Shown here: in pieces, positions 46,722 to 55,698 of the stretch
Numbering within the stretch: position 1 is the stretch's first letter
How the letters are laid out: each line of letters begins with the position of its first letter
DNA from: Christensenella timonensis
GTDB taxonomy: Bacteria; Bacillota; Clostridia; Christensenellales; Christensenellaceae
Length of the DNA stretch: 64,000 bases
Assembly: GCF_900087015.1 (NCBI RefSeq)
Contig: NZ_FLKP01000002.1
Coordinates: 620,001 to 684,000 of the forward strand
Reading direction: 5' to 3'
Program-made: the position numbers and the translations under genes
Notes under the pieces: model-generated
Told to the model about the DNA's origin: nothing
Seen by the model: only the letters and a program-made list of their open reading frames with translations
Database searches by the model: none

Positions 46722-47864
46722 ATGGATTTCAAATTACCGAAAACACATATATTATTGCAGGATCTGTACCGGAAATTCGCACAGACAGAAGTGAAGCCGC
46801 TCGCCCGCGAGATGGATGAGACGGAGACATATTCGATGGAGCTGATTAAAAAGATGCAGAAGTGCGGATTCTTCGGCATCCCGTATTCCAAAAAATACGG
46901 CGGCGGCGGCGCGGACGTACTGGCGTATGTGCTGTGCATGGAGGAAATGTCCAAGGTGGACGCGAGCACGGGCATCACGATCTCGGTGCATACGTCGCTT
47001 TGCTGCTCGTGCATCAACGAATATGGCACGGAGGAGCAAAAGCAGAAATTTTTGCGCCCGCTGGTGGACGGACACAAGGTCGGCTGCTTTTCGCTGACGG
47101 AACCGAACGCGGGATCGGACGCGTCGGGACAGCAGACGACGGCGGTGCGCGACGGGGATCATTATGTGATCAACGGTTCCAAAGTATTCACCACCAATTC
47201 CGGGTTTGCGGATACGTTCATCGTGTTTGCGCTGACGGACAAGGCCGCGGGTACGGAAGGAATATCCGCCTTTATCGTGGATGCGAAAACGCCGGGCATT
47301 ACGGTGAGCGCAAATATCCCGCGTATGGGCATCCGCGCGGCATCCAACTGTGAGGTGGCGCTGCAAAACGTATGCGTCCCGGCGGAAAACAGGCTGCGCA
47401 AAGAGGGCGAAGGGTTCGAGATCGCGATGAACGCGCTGGACGGCGGACGCATCGGCATCGGCGCACAGAGTGTGGGTATCGCGCAGGGCGCGCTGGACGA
47501 GGCAATCGCGTATGTCAAGGAACGCAAGCAGTTCGGCAGGCCGATTGCAGCGTTCCAGAACACGAAATTCAAAATCGCGGAGCTGCAGACAAAGATCGAC
47601 GCGGCACGGCTGATGGTATGGCGGGCTGCGCTTGCAAAGGACGCGCACGAAGACTATTCGGCGCTGGCGGCAATGTGCAAGCTGTTTGCTTCCGAAGTAG
47701 CCAATGACGTGACGCGTGCATGCGTACAGCTTTTTGGCGGCTACGGGTTCTCGCGCGAATATCCGGTGGAGCGCATGATGCGCGACGCAAAGATCACGGA
47801 AATCTATGAGGGAACGTCGGAGGTCATGAAGATGGTCATTTCGGGTTCCATGAAAATACGATAA
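46722..47864 (+). CDS. Acyl-CoA dehydrogenase (butyryl-CoA dehydrogenase-like)
   Basis: 380 residues, typical of short-chain enzymes. Contains CFSLTEPNAGSDASGQQTTA (FAD/substrate), HYVINGSKVFTTNSG, GIAQGALDEAIAYVKERKQFG and the catalytic Glu in ITEIYEGTSEVMKMVI. It removes or adds hydrogen at C2-C3 of acyl-CoA, with electrons passed through EtfAB. The following etfB and etfA genes make that pairing likely. Direction may be reductive (butyrate-type, possibly electron-bifurcating) or oxidative. Starts 27 bp after lpdA. Confidence 0.92.
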   Translation: MDFKLPKTHILLQDLYRKFAQTEVKPLAREMDETETYSMELIKKMQKCGFFGIPYSKKYGGGGADVLAYVLCMEEMSKVDASTGITISVHTSLCCSCINEYGTEEQKQKFLRPLVDGHKVGCFSLTEPNAGSDASGQQTTAVRDGDHYVINGSKVFTTNSGFADTFIVFALTDKAAGTEGISAFIVDAKTPGITVSANIPRMGIRAASNCEVALQNVCVPAENRLRKEGEGFEIAMNALDGGRIGIGAQSVGIAQGALDEAIAYVKERKQFGRPIAAFQNTKFKIAELQTKIDAARLMVWRAALAKDAHEDYSALAAMCKLFASEVANDVTRACVQLFGGYGFSREYPVERMMRDAKITEIYEGTSEVMKMVISGSMKIR

Positions 47865-47876
47865 GGGGGAGCGGAA

Positions 47877-48671
47877 ATGAAAATAGCAGTATGTATCAAA
47901 CAGGTGCCTGATACCAGCGAAGTGGAACTCGATCCGGAAACGAATACGCTGGTCAGGACAGGGCTTCCCAGCATCATCAACCCGGACGATAAATCGGGCA
48001 TCGAGGCAGCGCTTGCTTTAAAGGCAATGGCGGGTGAAGGCAGCAGCGTAACGGTCGTATCGATGGGGCCGCCGCAGGCGGAAATGGCGCTTTTAGAAGC
48101 GCTTGCCATGGGCTGTGACGAGGCGTTTTTGGTATCCGACCGTAAATTCGGGGGATCGGACACGCTGGCGACATCCACCATTCTTGCGGCCAGCCTGAAA
48201 AAGATCGGCTATGACCTGATCGTAACGGGACGGCAGGCGATCGACGGGGATACGGCTCAAGTGGGGCCGCAGATCGCAGAACATTTAGGCATCCCGCAGG
48301 TATCGTATGTGCAGGAAGTGGAACTGGAGGACGGCGCGATCATAGCTTTGCGGCAGTTTGAGGACCGCTACCACAAGGTGCGCGTGAAGCTGCCCTGCCT
48401 CCTGACAGCGATCACAGAACTCTCTAAGCCGCGGTATATGACGGTGGGCGGCGTGATCGACGCGGAGAAAAAGCCCATCCATCATTTGGATTTTGAAGCG
48501 CTGGGGGATCTTCTCGACCCGGCGGCGATCGGGCTGAAAGGATCGCCGACCAACGTCGTGAAATCTTATACTAAGGAACAGAAATCGGCGGGTGCGCTGC
48601 TGAAAGGCCTGACGGTTGACGCGGCTGTTAATGCGATCATGGCGACGCTCAAAGAAAACCACATTGTATAA
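47877..48671 (+). CDS. etfB: Electron transfer flavoprotein, beta subunit
   Basis: 264 residues. MKIAVCIKQVPDTSEVELDPETNTLVR start, ALALKAMAGEGSSVTVVSMGPPQAEMALLEALAMGCDEAFLVSD (nucleotide-binding region), VTGRQAIDGDTAQVGPQIAEHL, then LTAITELSKPRYMT. It pairs with EtfA; the beta subunit holds AMP or, in bifurcating types, an extra FAD. Ribosome-binding leader GGGGGAGCGGAA is repeated before the next gene. Confidence 0.95.
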   Translation: MKIAVCIKQVPDTSEVELDPETNTLVRTGLPSIINPDDKSGIEAALALKAMAGEGSSVTVVSMGPPQAEMALLEALAMGCDEAFLVSDRKFGGSDTLATSTILAASLKKIGYDLIVTGRQAIDGDTAQVGPQIAEHLGIPQVSYVQEVELEDGAIIALRQFEDRYHKVRVKLPCLLTAITELSKPRYMTVGGVIDAEKKPIHHLDFEALGDLLDPAAIGLKGSPTNVVKSYTKEQKSAGALLKGLTVDAAVNAIMATLKENHIV

Positions 48672-48684
48672 GGGGGAGCGGAAA

Positions 48685-50496
48685 ATGAGCAAAAATGTAT
48701 ATGTATTTGCGGAACAGCGCGATGGTGTGATCGGCAGCGTAGGATATGAGCTGGTGGGCGAGGCGTCAAGCCTTGCGCAGGACTTAGGGCAAAAAGTGGT
48801 CGCCGTGCTTCTCGGAGACGGTATCGCGGATAAGGCGCAAGAGCTGGTTTATTACGGCGCAGACGAGGTGGTCGTGGTGGACGACCCGCTGCTGAAGGAA
48901 TATATGACGGAGCCTTATGCCAAGGCGTTGACGCAGGTGATCCGGGCCGAAGAACCGGAAATCGTGCTGTTTGGCGCGACATCGATCGGGCGCGATTTGG
49001 CGCCTCGCATTTCCGCGCGTGTCAAAACAGGCTTGACGGCGGACTGTACGGCACTGTGCATCGACCCGGAGACGAAGCTGCTGCGTATGACGCGCCCCGC
49101 GTTCGGCGGGAACCTGATGGCGGTGATCCAGTGCAAAAACCACCGCCCGCAGATGGCGACCGTCCGCCCGGGCGTGATGCAGCCTTTGGAAAAGGACGAG
49201 CGGCGTAAGGGGACGGTGCGCGGCGTCAAGGTGGCCTTTGAGCAGGCGGATAAAAATATCGAGATCCTGGAAGTGATCAAAAAGGAAAAAACGGTTGCGG
49301 ATATCACGCAGGCGAAGTATATTGTAAGTGGAGGCCGCGGGATCGGCTGCCCGGATAATTTTTCAATGCTGCACGGTTTGGCGGAGGCGCTGGGCGGGGA
49401 GGTCGCGTCGTCGCGTGCAGCGGTCGACCTGGGATGGATCGATAAGGAACGCCAGGTCGGACAGACGGGTAAGACCGTACGTCCGGAGCTTTATGTAGCC
49501 TGCGGGATTTCCGGCGCGATCCAGCACGTGGCTGGTATGGAAAACTCGAATGTGGTCATTGCAATCAATAAAAACGATACGGCGCCTATCTTTGACGTCG
49601 CGGATCTGGGGATCGTGGGCGATGCATGCGCGATCCTGCCCAAGCTGACCGAGGCCGTGAAGGCTGCGCGCGAAGCCGGGTTTGCCTATGTTGCTCCTAA
49701 TGTGGAAAACAACGTGGGCATGAAGAACGTGCTGTACAGCGTGCAAAACGGGATCGGCTACCTGACGGTCAACCGTCCGCGGGCCATGAACGCGCTCAAT
49801 ATGGAGACCTTAAAAGAGATCGGCGCTGTCGCCGACATGGTGGCGGGCGACGAGCGGGTCAAGGTGCTCATCGTGCGCGGCGCGGGAGGCAGGGCGTTTG
49901 TCGCGGGTGCGGATATTTCGGAAATGCAGGACATGGATGAAAAGGAAGGCCGCGAGATATCTGAATTTGCCCAGTCGGTCTTTTCCAAGATCAAGAATTT
50001 GCCGCAGGTCGTAATTGCGGCGGTGAACGGTTATGCGCTTGGCGGCGGCAACGAGCTTGCCATGGCGTGCGACATCCGTCTCGCGAGCAGCCGCGCAAAG
50101 TTTGGGCAGCCGGAAGTAAACCTCGGCATCATGCCGGGCTTTGGCGGGACACAACGTTTGCCGCGCATCGTAGGCAAAGGCCTTGCCAAAGAGATCATAT
50201 TCTCTACGGACATGATCAGCGCGGAAGAGGCATACCGCATCGGCCTGGTAAGTAAGGTGGTCACGCCGGAAGCGCTGATGCGTACGGCACGCGACCTGGC
50301 GATGAAGATCATGAGCAAGGGGATGTTTGGCGTACGGCAGGCAAAGCAGGCCATCAACGAAGGGATGGAGCTTGATATCGACGCGGGCCTTCGCAAGGAA
50401 GCGGACGGCTGGACAGCATGTTTTACGACGCATGACCAGAAGGAAGGAATGGAGGCTTTCGTTAATAAACGCAAGCCGACTTTTAAAGACTTTTAG
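48685..50496 (+). CDS. EtfA-crotonase fusion protein
   Basis: 603 residues from the ATG at 48685, with GGGGGAG upstream. Residues 1-332 are a full electron transfer flavoprotein alpha: ATSIGRDLAPRISARVKTGL and the FAD domain GGRGIGCPDNF to GISGAIQHVAGM. A linker of about 13 residues follows. Residues 346-603 are a full-length crotonase/enoyl-CoA hydratase: VAGADISEM and GYALGGGNELAMACD form the oxyanion hole, and both catalytic Glu are present (GGNE and GQPEVNLGI). Stand-alone crotonases would begin at the Met at residue 346 (nt 49720), so this looks like loss of the etfA stop and intergenic spacer. It physically couples an acyl-CoA dehydrogenase electron carrier to the hydratase of the same pathway. 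Confidence 0.9.
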   Translation: MSKNVYVFAEQRDGVIGSVGYELVGEASSLAQDLGQKVVAVLLGDGIADKAQELVYYGADEVVVVDDPLLKEYMTEPYAKALTQVIRAEEPEIVLFGATSIGRDLAPRISARVKTGLTADCTALCIDPETKLLRMTRPAFGGNLMAVIQCKNHRPQMATVRPGVMQPLEKDERRKGTVRGVKVAFEQADKNIEILEVIKKEKTVADITQAKYIVSGGRGIGCPDNFSMLHGLAEALGGEVASSRAAVDLGWIDKERQVGQTGKTVRPELYVACGISGAIQHVAGMENSNVVIAINKNDTAPIFDVADLGIVGDACAILPKLTEAVKAAREAGFAYVAPNVENNVGMKNVLYSVQNGIGYLTVNRPRAMNALNMETLKEIGAVADMVAGDERVKVLIVRGAGGRAFVAGADISEMQDMDEKEGREISEFAQSVFSKIKNLPQVVIAAVNGYALGGGNELAMACDIRLASSRAKFGQPEVNLGIMPGFGGTQRLPRIVGKGLAKEIIFSTDMISAEEAYRIGLVSKVVTPEALMRTARDLAMKIMSKGMFGVRQAKQAINEGMELDIDAGLRKEADGWTACFTTHDQKEGMEAFVNKRKPTFKDF

Positions 50497-50508
50497 GAGG
50501 ACAAAGAC

Positions 50509-51051
50509 ATGGAATTTTTGGAAGGGATCAAGGGAAGAAGGAGCGTCCGTAAGTTTAAAGACGCGCCGGTAGGCCATGATGTGCTCAAGCGGATCGTGGA
50601 AACGGCCGCATGTGCGCCGTCATGGAAAAACACACAGATCGCGCGCTATATCGTCGTGGAAGATAAAACGCTCAAAAACGAGATCGCGGAAGGCTGCGTG
50701 ATGGATTTTGCCTTCAATGCGGCGACCATCAAGAACGCGCCCGCGCTTGTGATCGTCACGTACATTGCGGGACGCAGCGGGTTTGAACGCGACGGGAGTT
50801 TTTCTACGAGCAAGGAAGACCGTTGGGAAATGTTTGACGCAGGCATCGCGTCACAGACGTTTTGCCTGGCCGCATATAACGAAGGCGTGGGCAGCGTGAT
50901 CATGGGGATATTTGACGAGGACAAGGTAGGCAAGGCCGCAGGAGTGCCCGAAGGGCAGAAGGTCGCTGCGCTCATCCCTGTCGGATACCCGGACGAACAA
51001 CCGCAAATGCCCAAAAGAAAGACGGTCGAGGAACTGGTCAGTTTTAAATAA
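50509..51051 (+). CDS. Nitroreductase-family FMN protein
   Basis: 180 residues. GRRSVRKFKDAPV is the FMN-phosphate motif and TAACAPSWKNTQIARYIVV follows. Then SQTFCLAAYNEGVGSVIMGIF and VAALIPVGYPDE, as in FMN-dependent NAD(P)H oxidoreductases. Last gene of the operon, 12 bp after the fusion gene with AGGAGG. It could recycle NAD(P)H or act on an unknown acceptor. Confidence 0.88.
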   Translation: MEFLEGIKGRRSVRKFKDAPVGHDVLKRIVETAACAPSWKNTQIARYIVVEDKTLKNEIAEGCVMDFAFNAATIKNAPALVIVTYIAGRSGFERDGSFSTSKEDRWEMFDAGIASQTFCLAAYNEGVGSVIMGIFDEDKVGKAAGVPEGQKVAALIPVGYPDEQPQMPKRKTVEELVSFK

Positions 51052-51060
51052 TAGACAATG

Positions 51061-51088
51061 AAAAGACCCGTTTTCAGCGGGTCTTTTT
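51061..51088. terminator. Bidirectional terminator
   Basis: AAAAGACCCG (51061-51070) pairs with CGGGTCTTTT (51078-51087); it ends the long operon (+) and the NYN gene (-). Confidence 0.9.
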
Positions 51089-51853
51089 GCTTTGCCTTGC
51101 GTCCTGCTTATTGCGTATGAATTTGTGCTTGATATGCGGGTTGGCTGTTTTACGCGTATCGATATCGAACTGCTTTAATGCTTCCACAAGCTGTGTCAAT
51201 TTCGCATAGCCATAATTGCGCGAGTCAAAATCCGGGTATCGCTTATTGAGGCGGTTGCCTACCGCGCCCAAAAACGCCCAGCCGTCGTCGTCCGAGATAT
51301 CGTTGACGATCGCCTTGATGGCACGTGTCAGCTGCTGCTTATTCGCTTTGGCGGGGCCGGCCTTTTCTTCCTTGTCGGTTTCCTCCGCAGCAGCTTCGGT
51401 ATTTTCATCCGTGCTTTGCGCGAGCACCTCCAGATACCTGAATATCTCACAGGCAGCAATGAACGCTGCGGGCGTTTTCTGCTCGCCCATGCCGATCACA
51501 AGCATGCCGGATTCACGCAGGCGCGCGGCGAGACGCGTGAAATCGCTGTCGCTCGACACGATGCAGAACCCGTCTACATTGCCGGAATACAGGATATCCA
51601 TCGCATCGATGATGAGCGCGGAATCCGTTGAATTTTTGCCTTTGGTATAGCCGTATTGCTGGATGGGCGCAATGGAATAATCGAGCAGTACCTTCTTCCA
51701 GGAAGAATTCTGCGTGGTCGTCCAGTCGCCGTAAATACGCTTGTATGTGGGCGTACCGTAATTTGAAATCTCGTCAAAGATCAATTTGACGTACTTATCG
51801 GACACGTTGTCCGCATCGATCAATACCGCAATCCTTTTATCATTGTTATCCAT
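51074..51853 (-). CDS. NYN-domain (DUF88/LabA-like) protein with OST-HTH/LOTUS domain
   Basis: 259 residues. The N-terminal PIN-like NYN domain has acidic catalytic positions in AVLIDADNVSDKY, NSTDSALIIDAMDIL and GFCIVSSDSDFTRLAARLRESG. An acidic linker (ENTEAAAEETDKEEKAG) is followed by an OST-HTH/LOTUS-like domain (LTRAIKAIVNDISDDDGWAFLGAVGNRLNKRYPDFDSRNYGYAKLTQLVEAL). NYN proteins are predicted RNases and LOTUS domains bind RNA or G-quadruplexes. The terminator overlaps its 3' end. Likely RNA turnover; target unknown. Confidence 0.88.
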   Translation of the reverse strand: MDNNDKRIAVLIDADNVSDKYVKLIFDEISNYGTPTYKRIYGDWTTTQNSSWKKVLLDYSIAPIQQYGYTKGKNSTDSALIIDAMDILYSGNVDGFCIVSSDSDFTRLAARLRESGMLVIGMGEQKTPAAFIAACEIFRYLEVLAQSTDENTEAAAEETDKEEKAGPAKANKQQLTRAIKAIVNDISDDDGWAFLGAVGNRLNKRYPDFDSRNYGYAKLTQLVEALKQFDIDTRKTANPHIKHKFIRNKQDARQSKKTR

Positions 51854-51933
51854 ATAGTACTTCTTTCATTTTTTCTTATAGTATACCATAAACCGCTTTT
51901 AATGGGAAATACGCGCATTTGCATAACTTTGGT

Positions 51934-51963
51934 TTTACAAAGGGAGCAAGGATTTGTTATAAT
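51934..51963 (+). promoter_or_regulatory. Promoter of the iorA operon
   Basis: TTTACA (51934-51939), 18-bp spacer, TATAAT (51958-51963), 56 bp before the TTG start. A short GC-rich repeat (CGCGCGGCGG) lies in the leader. Confidence 0.7.
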
Positions 51964-52019
51964 TGAGGGAGTTTTGAAAATGGGAATACCGCGCGCGGCG
52001 GTATTTAGGAGGCAATTTT

Positions 52020-53804
52020 TTGAAGTTATTGATGGGAAATGAAGCGATCGCCTTAGGCGCGATCCGTGCGGGCGTGAACCTGGTGTGCGGATATCCGGGA
52101 ACGCCGTCGACGGAGGTGCTGGAAACGGTCGCAAAACATAATCCGGGCGACATCCACGTGGAGTGGTCGACCAACGAAAAAGCCGCTATGGAAGTGGGCG
52201 GCGGCGCGAGCTTTTCAGGCGCGCGGGTATTGGTGACCATGAAGCAGATGGGGCTTAATGTGGCGGCTGACCCGCTGATGTGCCTTTCTTATTTAGGGAC
52301 CAAGGGCGGTATGGTTGTGATGGTCGCGGACGACCCGGGGCCGATCTCGTCGCAGACGGAACAGGATACGCGGCACTTTGCGCAGTTTGCGAACCTGCCT
52401 GTACTTGACCCTGCAACGCCGGACGAAGCGTACCGCATGGTGCAGGAGGGATTCCGTATTTCGGAGAGGTGGGGCCTGCCCGTTATTTTGCGGGCGACGA
52501 CGCGCGTATGCCATTCGTATGCCTCCATCGAAGCGGAGCAACGCACGCAAACGCATGCCTATGGCGGATTTGAAAAAGACCCGCGCTGGGTGATCTTCCC
52601 CAGCCTTTCTTATAAGAACCACGGGCTGCTGGAGCAAAAACAAAAGGACATCGCCGAGGCGTTCTCGCGGTCGGAATGGAATACTTCTGTTGGGAATGGA
52701 AAAATAGGTATCGTAAGCGGCGGCGCGGCGTATAACTATGCAAAGGAAGCGATCGCGGAACTTGGCGCGGACGTAACGCTTTTAAAGATCGGTACGCCGT
52801 ATCCGTTTCCTGCGGATTTTATGCTGGGGGAGATGGAAGCGCTCGATAAGGTGTTGGTGGTCGAAGACCTTGACGCGGTGATCGAGGACAGCCTGCACGA
52901 GCTGGCGGGAAAGCACCGGCTGGAATGGAATGTTTACGGAAAAGGGACAGGCAACCTGCCTGTAAACGGGGAATATACGCATGAGATGGTGCGAGCAGCG
53001 ATTGCGGCGTTTTGCGGCATCGACGATATAGAGGCGCAGGAGGAAAGCGCGCCCGAGCTTCCAGTGCGTCCGCCGGTGCTGTGCGCGGGATGCCCGCACA
53101 GGGCGTCGTTTTACGCGGTCAAGCAGGCAATGAAGGGAACGCCCGCAGTGTTTACCGGGGATATCGGCTGTTATACGCTGGGCAACGCGAAGCCGCTCGA
53201 TATGGCGGACACCTGCCTGTGCATGGGCGCGGGCATCACGGTGGCGCAGGGGCTTTGCCACATGGAGCCGGACAAGAAGTATTTTGCGTTCATTGGGGAT
53301 TCCACATTTTTCCACACGGGGATACCGGGGGTGATCAACGCGGTATACAACAAGGCGGATATCACGGTGGTGGTACTTGACAACAGTACGACGGCCATGA
53401 CGGGACACCAGCCGCACCCGGGTACGGGCACGACGATGATGGGTGAAAAGTCAGCGCCGGTGAGCATCGAAGGAATGCTGCGCGCATGCGGCGTTTCGTA
53501 TGTGAAAACAGTCGACCCGCTCGATTTTGAGCTGGCGAAGCAGACGGCAAGGGAAGCGGCGGGGCACAAGGGCGTTTCTGCGATCGTATTTAAGTCGCCG
53601 TGCATTGCGCTTTTCAAGCCGGAAAAGGAATATGCGGTCGACGAGGATACATGTATTTCGTGTAAGAAATGCATCCGCGAGATCGGCTGCCCGGCGATCT
53701 CTTTGCGGGAGGGGACAGTGGCCGTCGAACCGTCGCTTTGCTACGGCTGCGGGCTGTGCACATATGTTTGCCCTGTGGATGCGATCAAGGAGGCGAAGGG
53801 ATGA
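52020..53804 (+). CDS. iorA: Indolepyruvate:ferredoxin oxidoreductase, alpha subunit
   Basis: 594 residues from a TTG start with AGGAGG eight bases before it. N-terminal pyrimidine domain (GNEAIALGAIRAGVNLVCGYPGTPSTE), ThDP domain (GDIGCYTLGNAKPLDMADTCLCMGAG and GDSTFFHTGIPGVINAVYN), and two C-terminal [4Fe-4S] motifs: CISCKKCIREIGCP and CYGCGLCTYVCP. It oxidatively decarboxylates aryl pyruvates (from Trp, Phe, Tyr) to aryl-acetyl-CoA, reducing ferredoxin. ATGA overlap with iorB. Confidence 0.95.
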   Translation: MKLLMGNEAIALGAIRAGVNLVCGYPGTPSTEVLETVAKHNPGDIHVEWSTNEKAAMEVGGGASFSGARVLVTMKQMGLNVAADPLMCLSYLGTKGGMVVMVADDPGPISSQTEQDTRHFAQFANLPVLDPATPDEAYRMVQEGFRISERWGLPVILRATTRVCHSYASIEAEQRTQTHAYGGFEKDPRWVIFPSLSYKNHGLLEQKQKDIAEAFSRSEWNTSVGNGKIGIVSGGAAYNYAKEAIAELGADVTLLKIGTPYPFPADFMLGEMEALDKVLVVEDLDAVIEDSLHELAGKHRLEWNVYGKGTGNLPVNGEYTHEMVRAAIAAFCGIDDIEAQEESAPELPVRPPVLCAGCPHRASFYAVKQAMKGTPAVFTGDIGCYTLGNAKPLDMADTCLCMGAGITVAQGLCHMEPDKKYFAFIGDSTFFHTGIPGVINAVYNKADITVVVLDNSTTAMTGHQPHPGTGTTMMGEKSAPVSIEGMLRACGVSYVKTVDPLDFELAKQTAREAAGHKGVSAIVFKSPCIALFKPEKEYAVDEDTCISCKKCIREIGCPAISLREGTVAVEPSLCYGCGLCTYVCPVDAIKEAKG

Positions 53805-54382
53805 AATGTGATGTGTTGGTCGCCGGAGTGGGCGGACAGGGAACGATCCTGGCTTCGCGGCTGATCGCGCAGTCTGCGATGGAGGACGGGTGCTTTGTGC
53901 GGTCGTCAGAGACCATTGGCATGGCGCAGCGCGGCGGGAGCGTGGTAAGCCATGTGCGCGTGGACGGGGAGGACAAGAGCAGCGTGATCCCCCTGCATAC
54001 GGCAGACCTGTTGTTGGCGTTTGAGCCGGCGGAAGCGGCCCGCGTTTTGCCGCGCCTGAAAAAAGGCGGCAAGGCAGTGGTGAATACGCAGCGGGTGATC
54101 CCTGTGACGGCTTCGCTGTCCGGCAAGCCTTATGATCTTGATGAGATCAAGGGATATATCGGCAGGCATGCGGACGCGTACTTTATCGATGCGTACGGCA
54201 TTGCAAAGGCGTGCGGAAATCCGAAAACCGTGAATATCGTACTGATCGGCGCGGCGATCGGGATCGGGGCGATCCCCTTTTCGCTGGAGCGCATGCGTGG
54301 GCTGCTTACGCGCACGCTGCCGCAGAAGATACTTGATATCAATTTAAAGGCGCTTGGGGCGGGATATGATTCCGTACAATAG
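53801..54382 (+). CDS. iorB: Indolepyruvate:ferredoxin oxidoreductase, beta subunit
   Basis: 193 residues from the ATG at 53801, which overlaps the iorA stop (ATGA); AAGGAGG lies seven bases upstream. The gamma/beta-type 2-oxoacid ferredoxin oxidoreductase domain has VLVAGVGGQGTILASRLIAQSAMEDG, ETIGMAQRGGSVVSHVR and VNIVLIGAAIGIGAIPF. It completes the two-subunit enzyme. Confidence 0.95.
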   Translation: MKCDVLVAGVGGQGTILASRLIAQSAMEDGCFVRSSETIGMAQRGGSVVSHVRVDGEDKSSVIPLHTADLLLAFEPAEAARVLPRLKKGGKAVVNTQRVIPVTASLSGKPYDLDEIKGYIGRHADAYFIDAYGIAKACGNPKTVNIVLIGAAIGIGAIPFSLERMRGLLTRTLPQKILDINLKALGAGYDSVQ

Positions 54383-54416
54383 AAAGAGAATAGATTAGGA
54401 ACAGGAGAGATTAGAA

Positions 54417-55652
54417 ATGGACGAGAGGCAATTCGGGCTGCTGAGCAGGCAGCTCAAAAATGTGAGTGGGAACAGCGCGTTTTATAAGCAGAAATTCCTG
54501 GAATGCGGGTTTGACCCGCGCGACGTAAAGGGGCCGGAGGACATAGCCAAAATACCGTTCACGGACAAGGCCGACCTGCGGGCGGCATATCCGCTGGGAC
54601 TCATGGCGGTGGGCGAAGAAGAAGTAGTGCGCATCCATTCCACGTCGGGAACGACGGGCGAGCCGGTCATCATCCCCTATACGCGGCAGGATGTTGAGGA
54701 CTGGTGCGAAATGTTTCGCAGGTGCTATGAGATCGCGGGCGTGGCCAATACGGACAGGGTACAGATCACACCGGGGTTTGGCCTGTGGACGGCGGGCATC
54801 GGCTTTGAGGCGGGATGCGAGGCGTTGGGAGCAATGGCTATACCGATGGGGCCGGGCAACACCGAAAAACAGCTGAAAATGATGACGGATTTGAAGACGA
54901 CGGTGTTGGGGTCTACCTCCTCGTATGCGCTGCTGCTTGCGGAGCAGGTGGAGAAATTGGGATTAAAGGACAAGATCGCGCTCAAAAAAGGGATCATCGG
55001 TTCGGAGCGGTGGAGCGATAAAATGCGAAGGCGTATCCGTGAGGGGCTGGGCATCGAACTATTCGATATCTATGGATTGACGGAAATCTATGGGCCGGGT
55101 ATTTCCATTGATTGTGAATGTCACCAGGGGCTGCATTATTTCGATGATTTTTTGTATATGGAGATCATCGATCCGGACACGGGGGAAAACGTACCGGACG
55201 GGCAGTATGGCGAGATCGTGATCACGACGCTCAAAAAGCAGGGCGCGCCGCTTCTTCGGTACCGGACGCACGATATGTCGCGTATCATCCCGGGAAAATG
55301 TGCGTGCGGGCGGAGATATCCGCGGCACGACCGGATTTTGGGACGCACGGACGATGTGGTGAAGGTCAAGGGCGTGAACATCCATCCGAGCCAGATCGAT
55401 ATGCTTTTAAAGGGCATCGGGCAGGTGAGCAGCGAATATATGGTAACGCTTGACAAGGTGGGCAGCGCAGACCGTATGGTGTTGCAGTTTGAAGTGGAGG
55501 ACGGCGCGGATTTGTGCGAAATGGGCGAGGTTGTCGCGCGTGAGTTCAAAAGGCGTATCGGCATCAGGATCGACGCACAGGCAGTCAAGCTGGGCGGCCT
55601 GCCGCGCAGCGAAAAGAAAACGAAGCGGATACACGACTTGCGCTATCAGTAA
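54417..55652 (+). CDS. paaK: Phenylacetate-CoA ligase-like AMP-forming enzyme
   Basis: 411 residues, a little shorter than aerobic PaaK. P-loop HSTSGTTGEP, aromatic-pocket segment FGLWTAGIGFEAGCEALGAMAIPMG, AMP motif DIYGLTEIYGPG, hinge and C-terminal HDRILGRTDDVVKVKGVNIHPSQID. It activates aryl acetates with CoA and ATP, or, running with IorAB, yields ATP from aryl-acetyl-CoA in amino-acid fermentation. Starts 34 bp after iorB. Confidence 0.92.
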   Translation: MDERQFGLLSRQLKNVSGNSAFYKQKFLECGFDPRDVKGPEDIAKIPFTDKADLRAAYPLGLMAVGEEEVVRIHSTSGTTGEPVIIPYTRQDVEDWCEMFRRCYEIAGVANTDRVQITPGFGLWTAGIGFEAGCEALGAMAIPMGPGNTEKQLKMMTDLKTTVLGSTSSYALLLAEQVEKLGLKDKIALKKGIIGSERWSDKMRRRIREGLGIELFDIYGLTEIYGPGISIDCECHQGLHYFDDFLYMEIIDPDTGENVPDGQYGEIVITTLKKQGAPLLRYRTHDMSRIIPGKCACGRRYPRHDRILGRTDDVVKVKGVNIHPSQIDMLLKGIGQVSSEYMVTLDKVGSADRMVLQFEVEDGADLCEMGEVVAREFKRRIGIRIDAQAVKLGGLPRSEKKTKRIHDLRYQ

Positions 55653-55698
55653 AAGGGAACGAATGAGGTCTGGCGATCCAAACAGGGGGAAAAGGATT

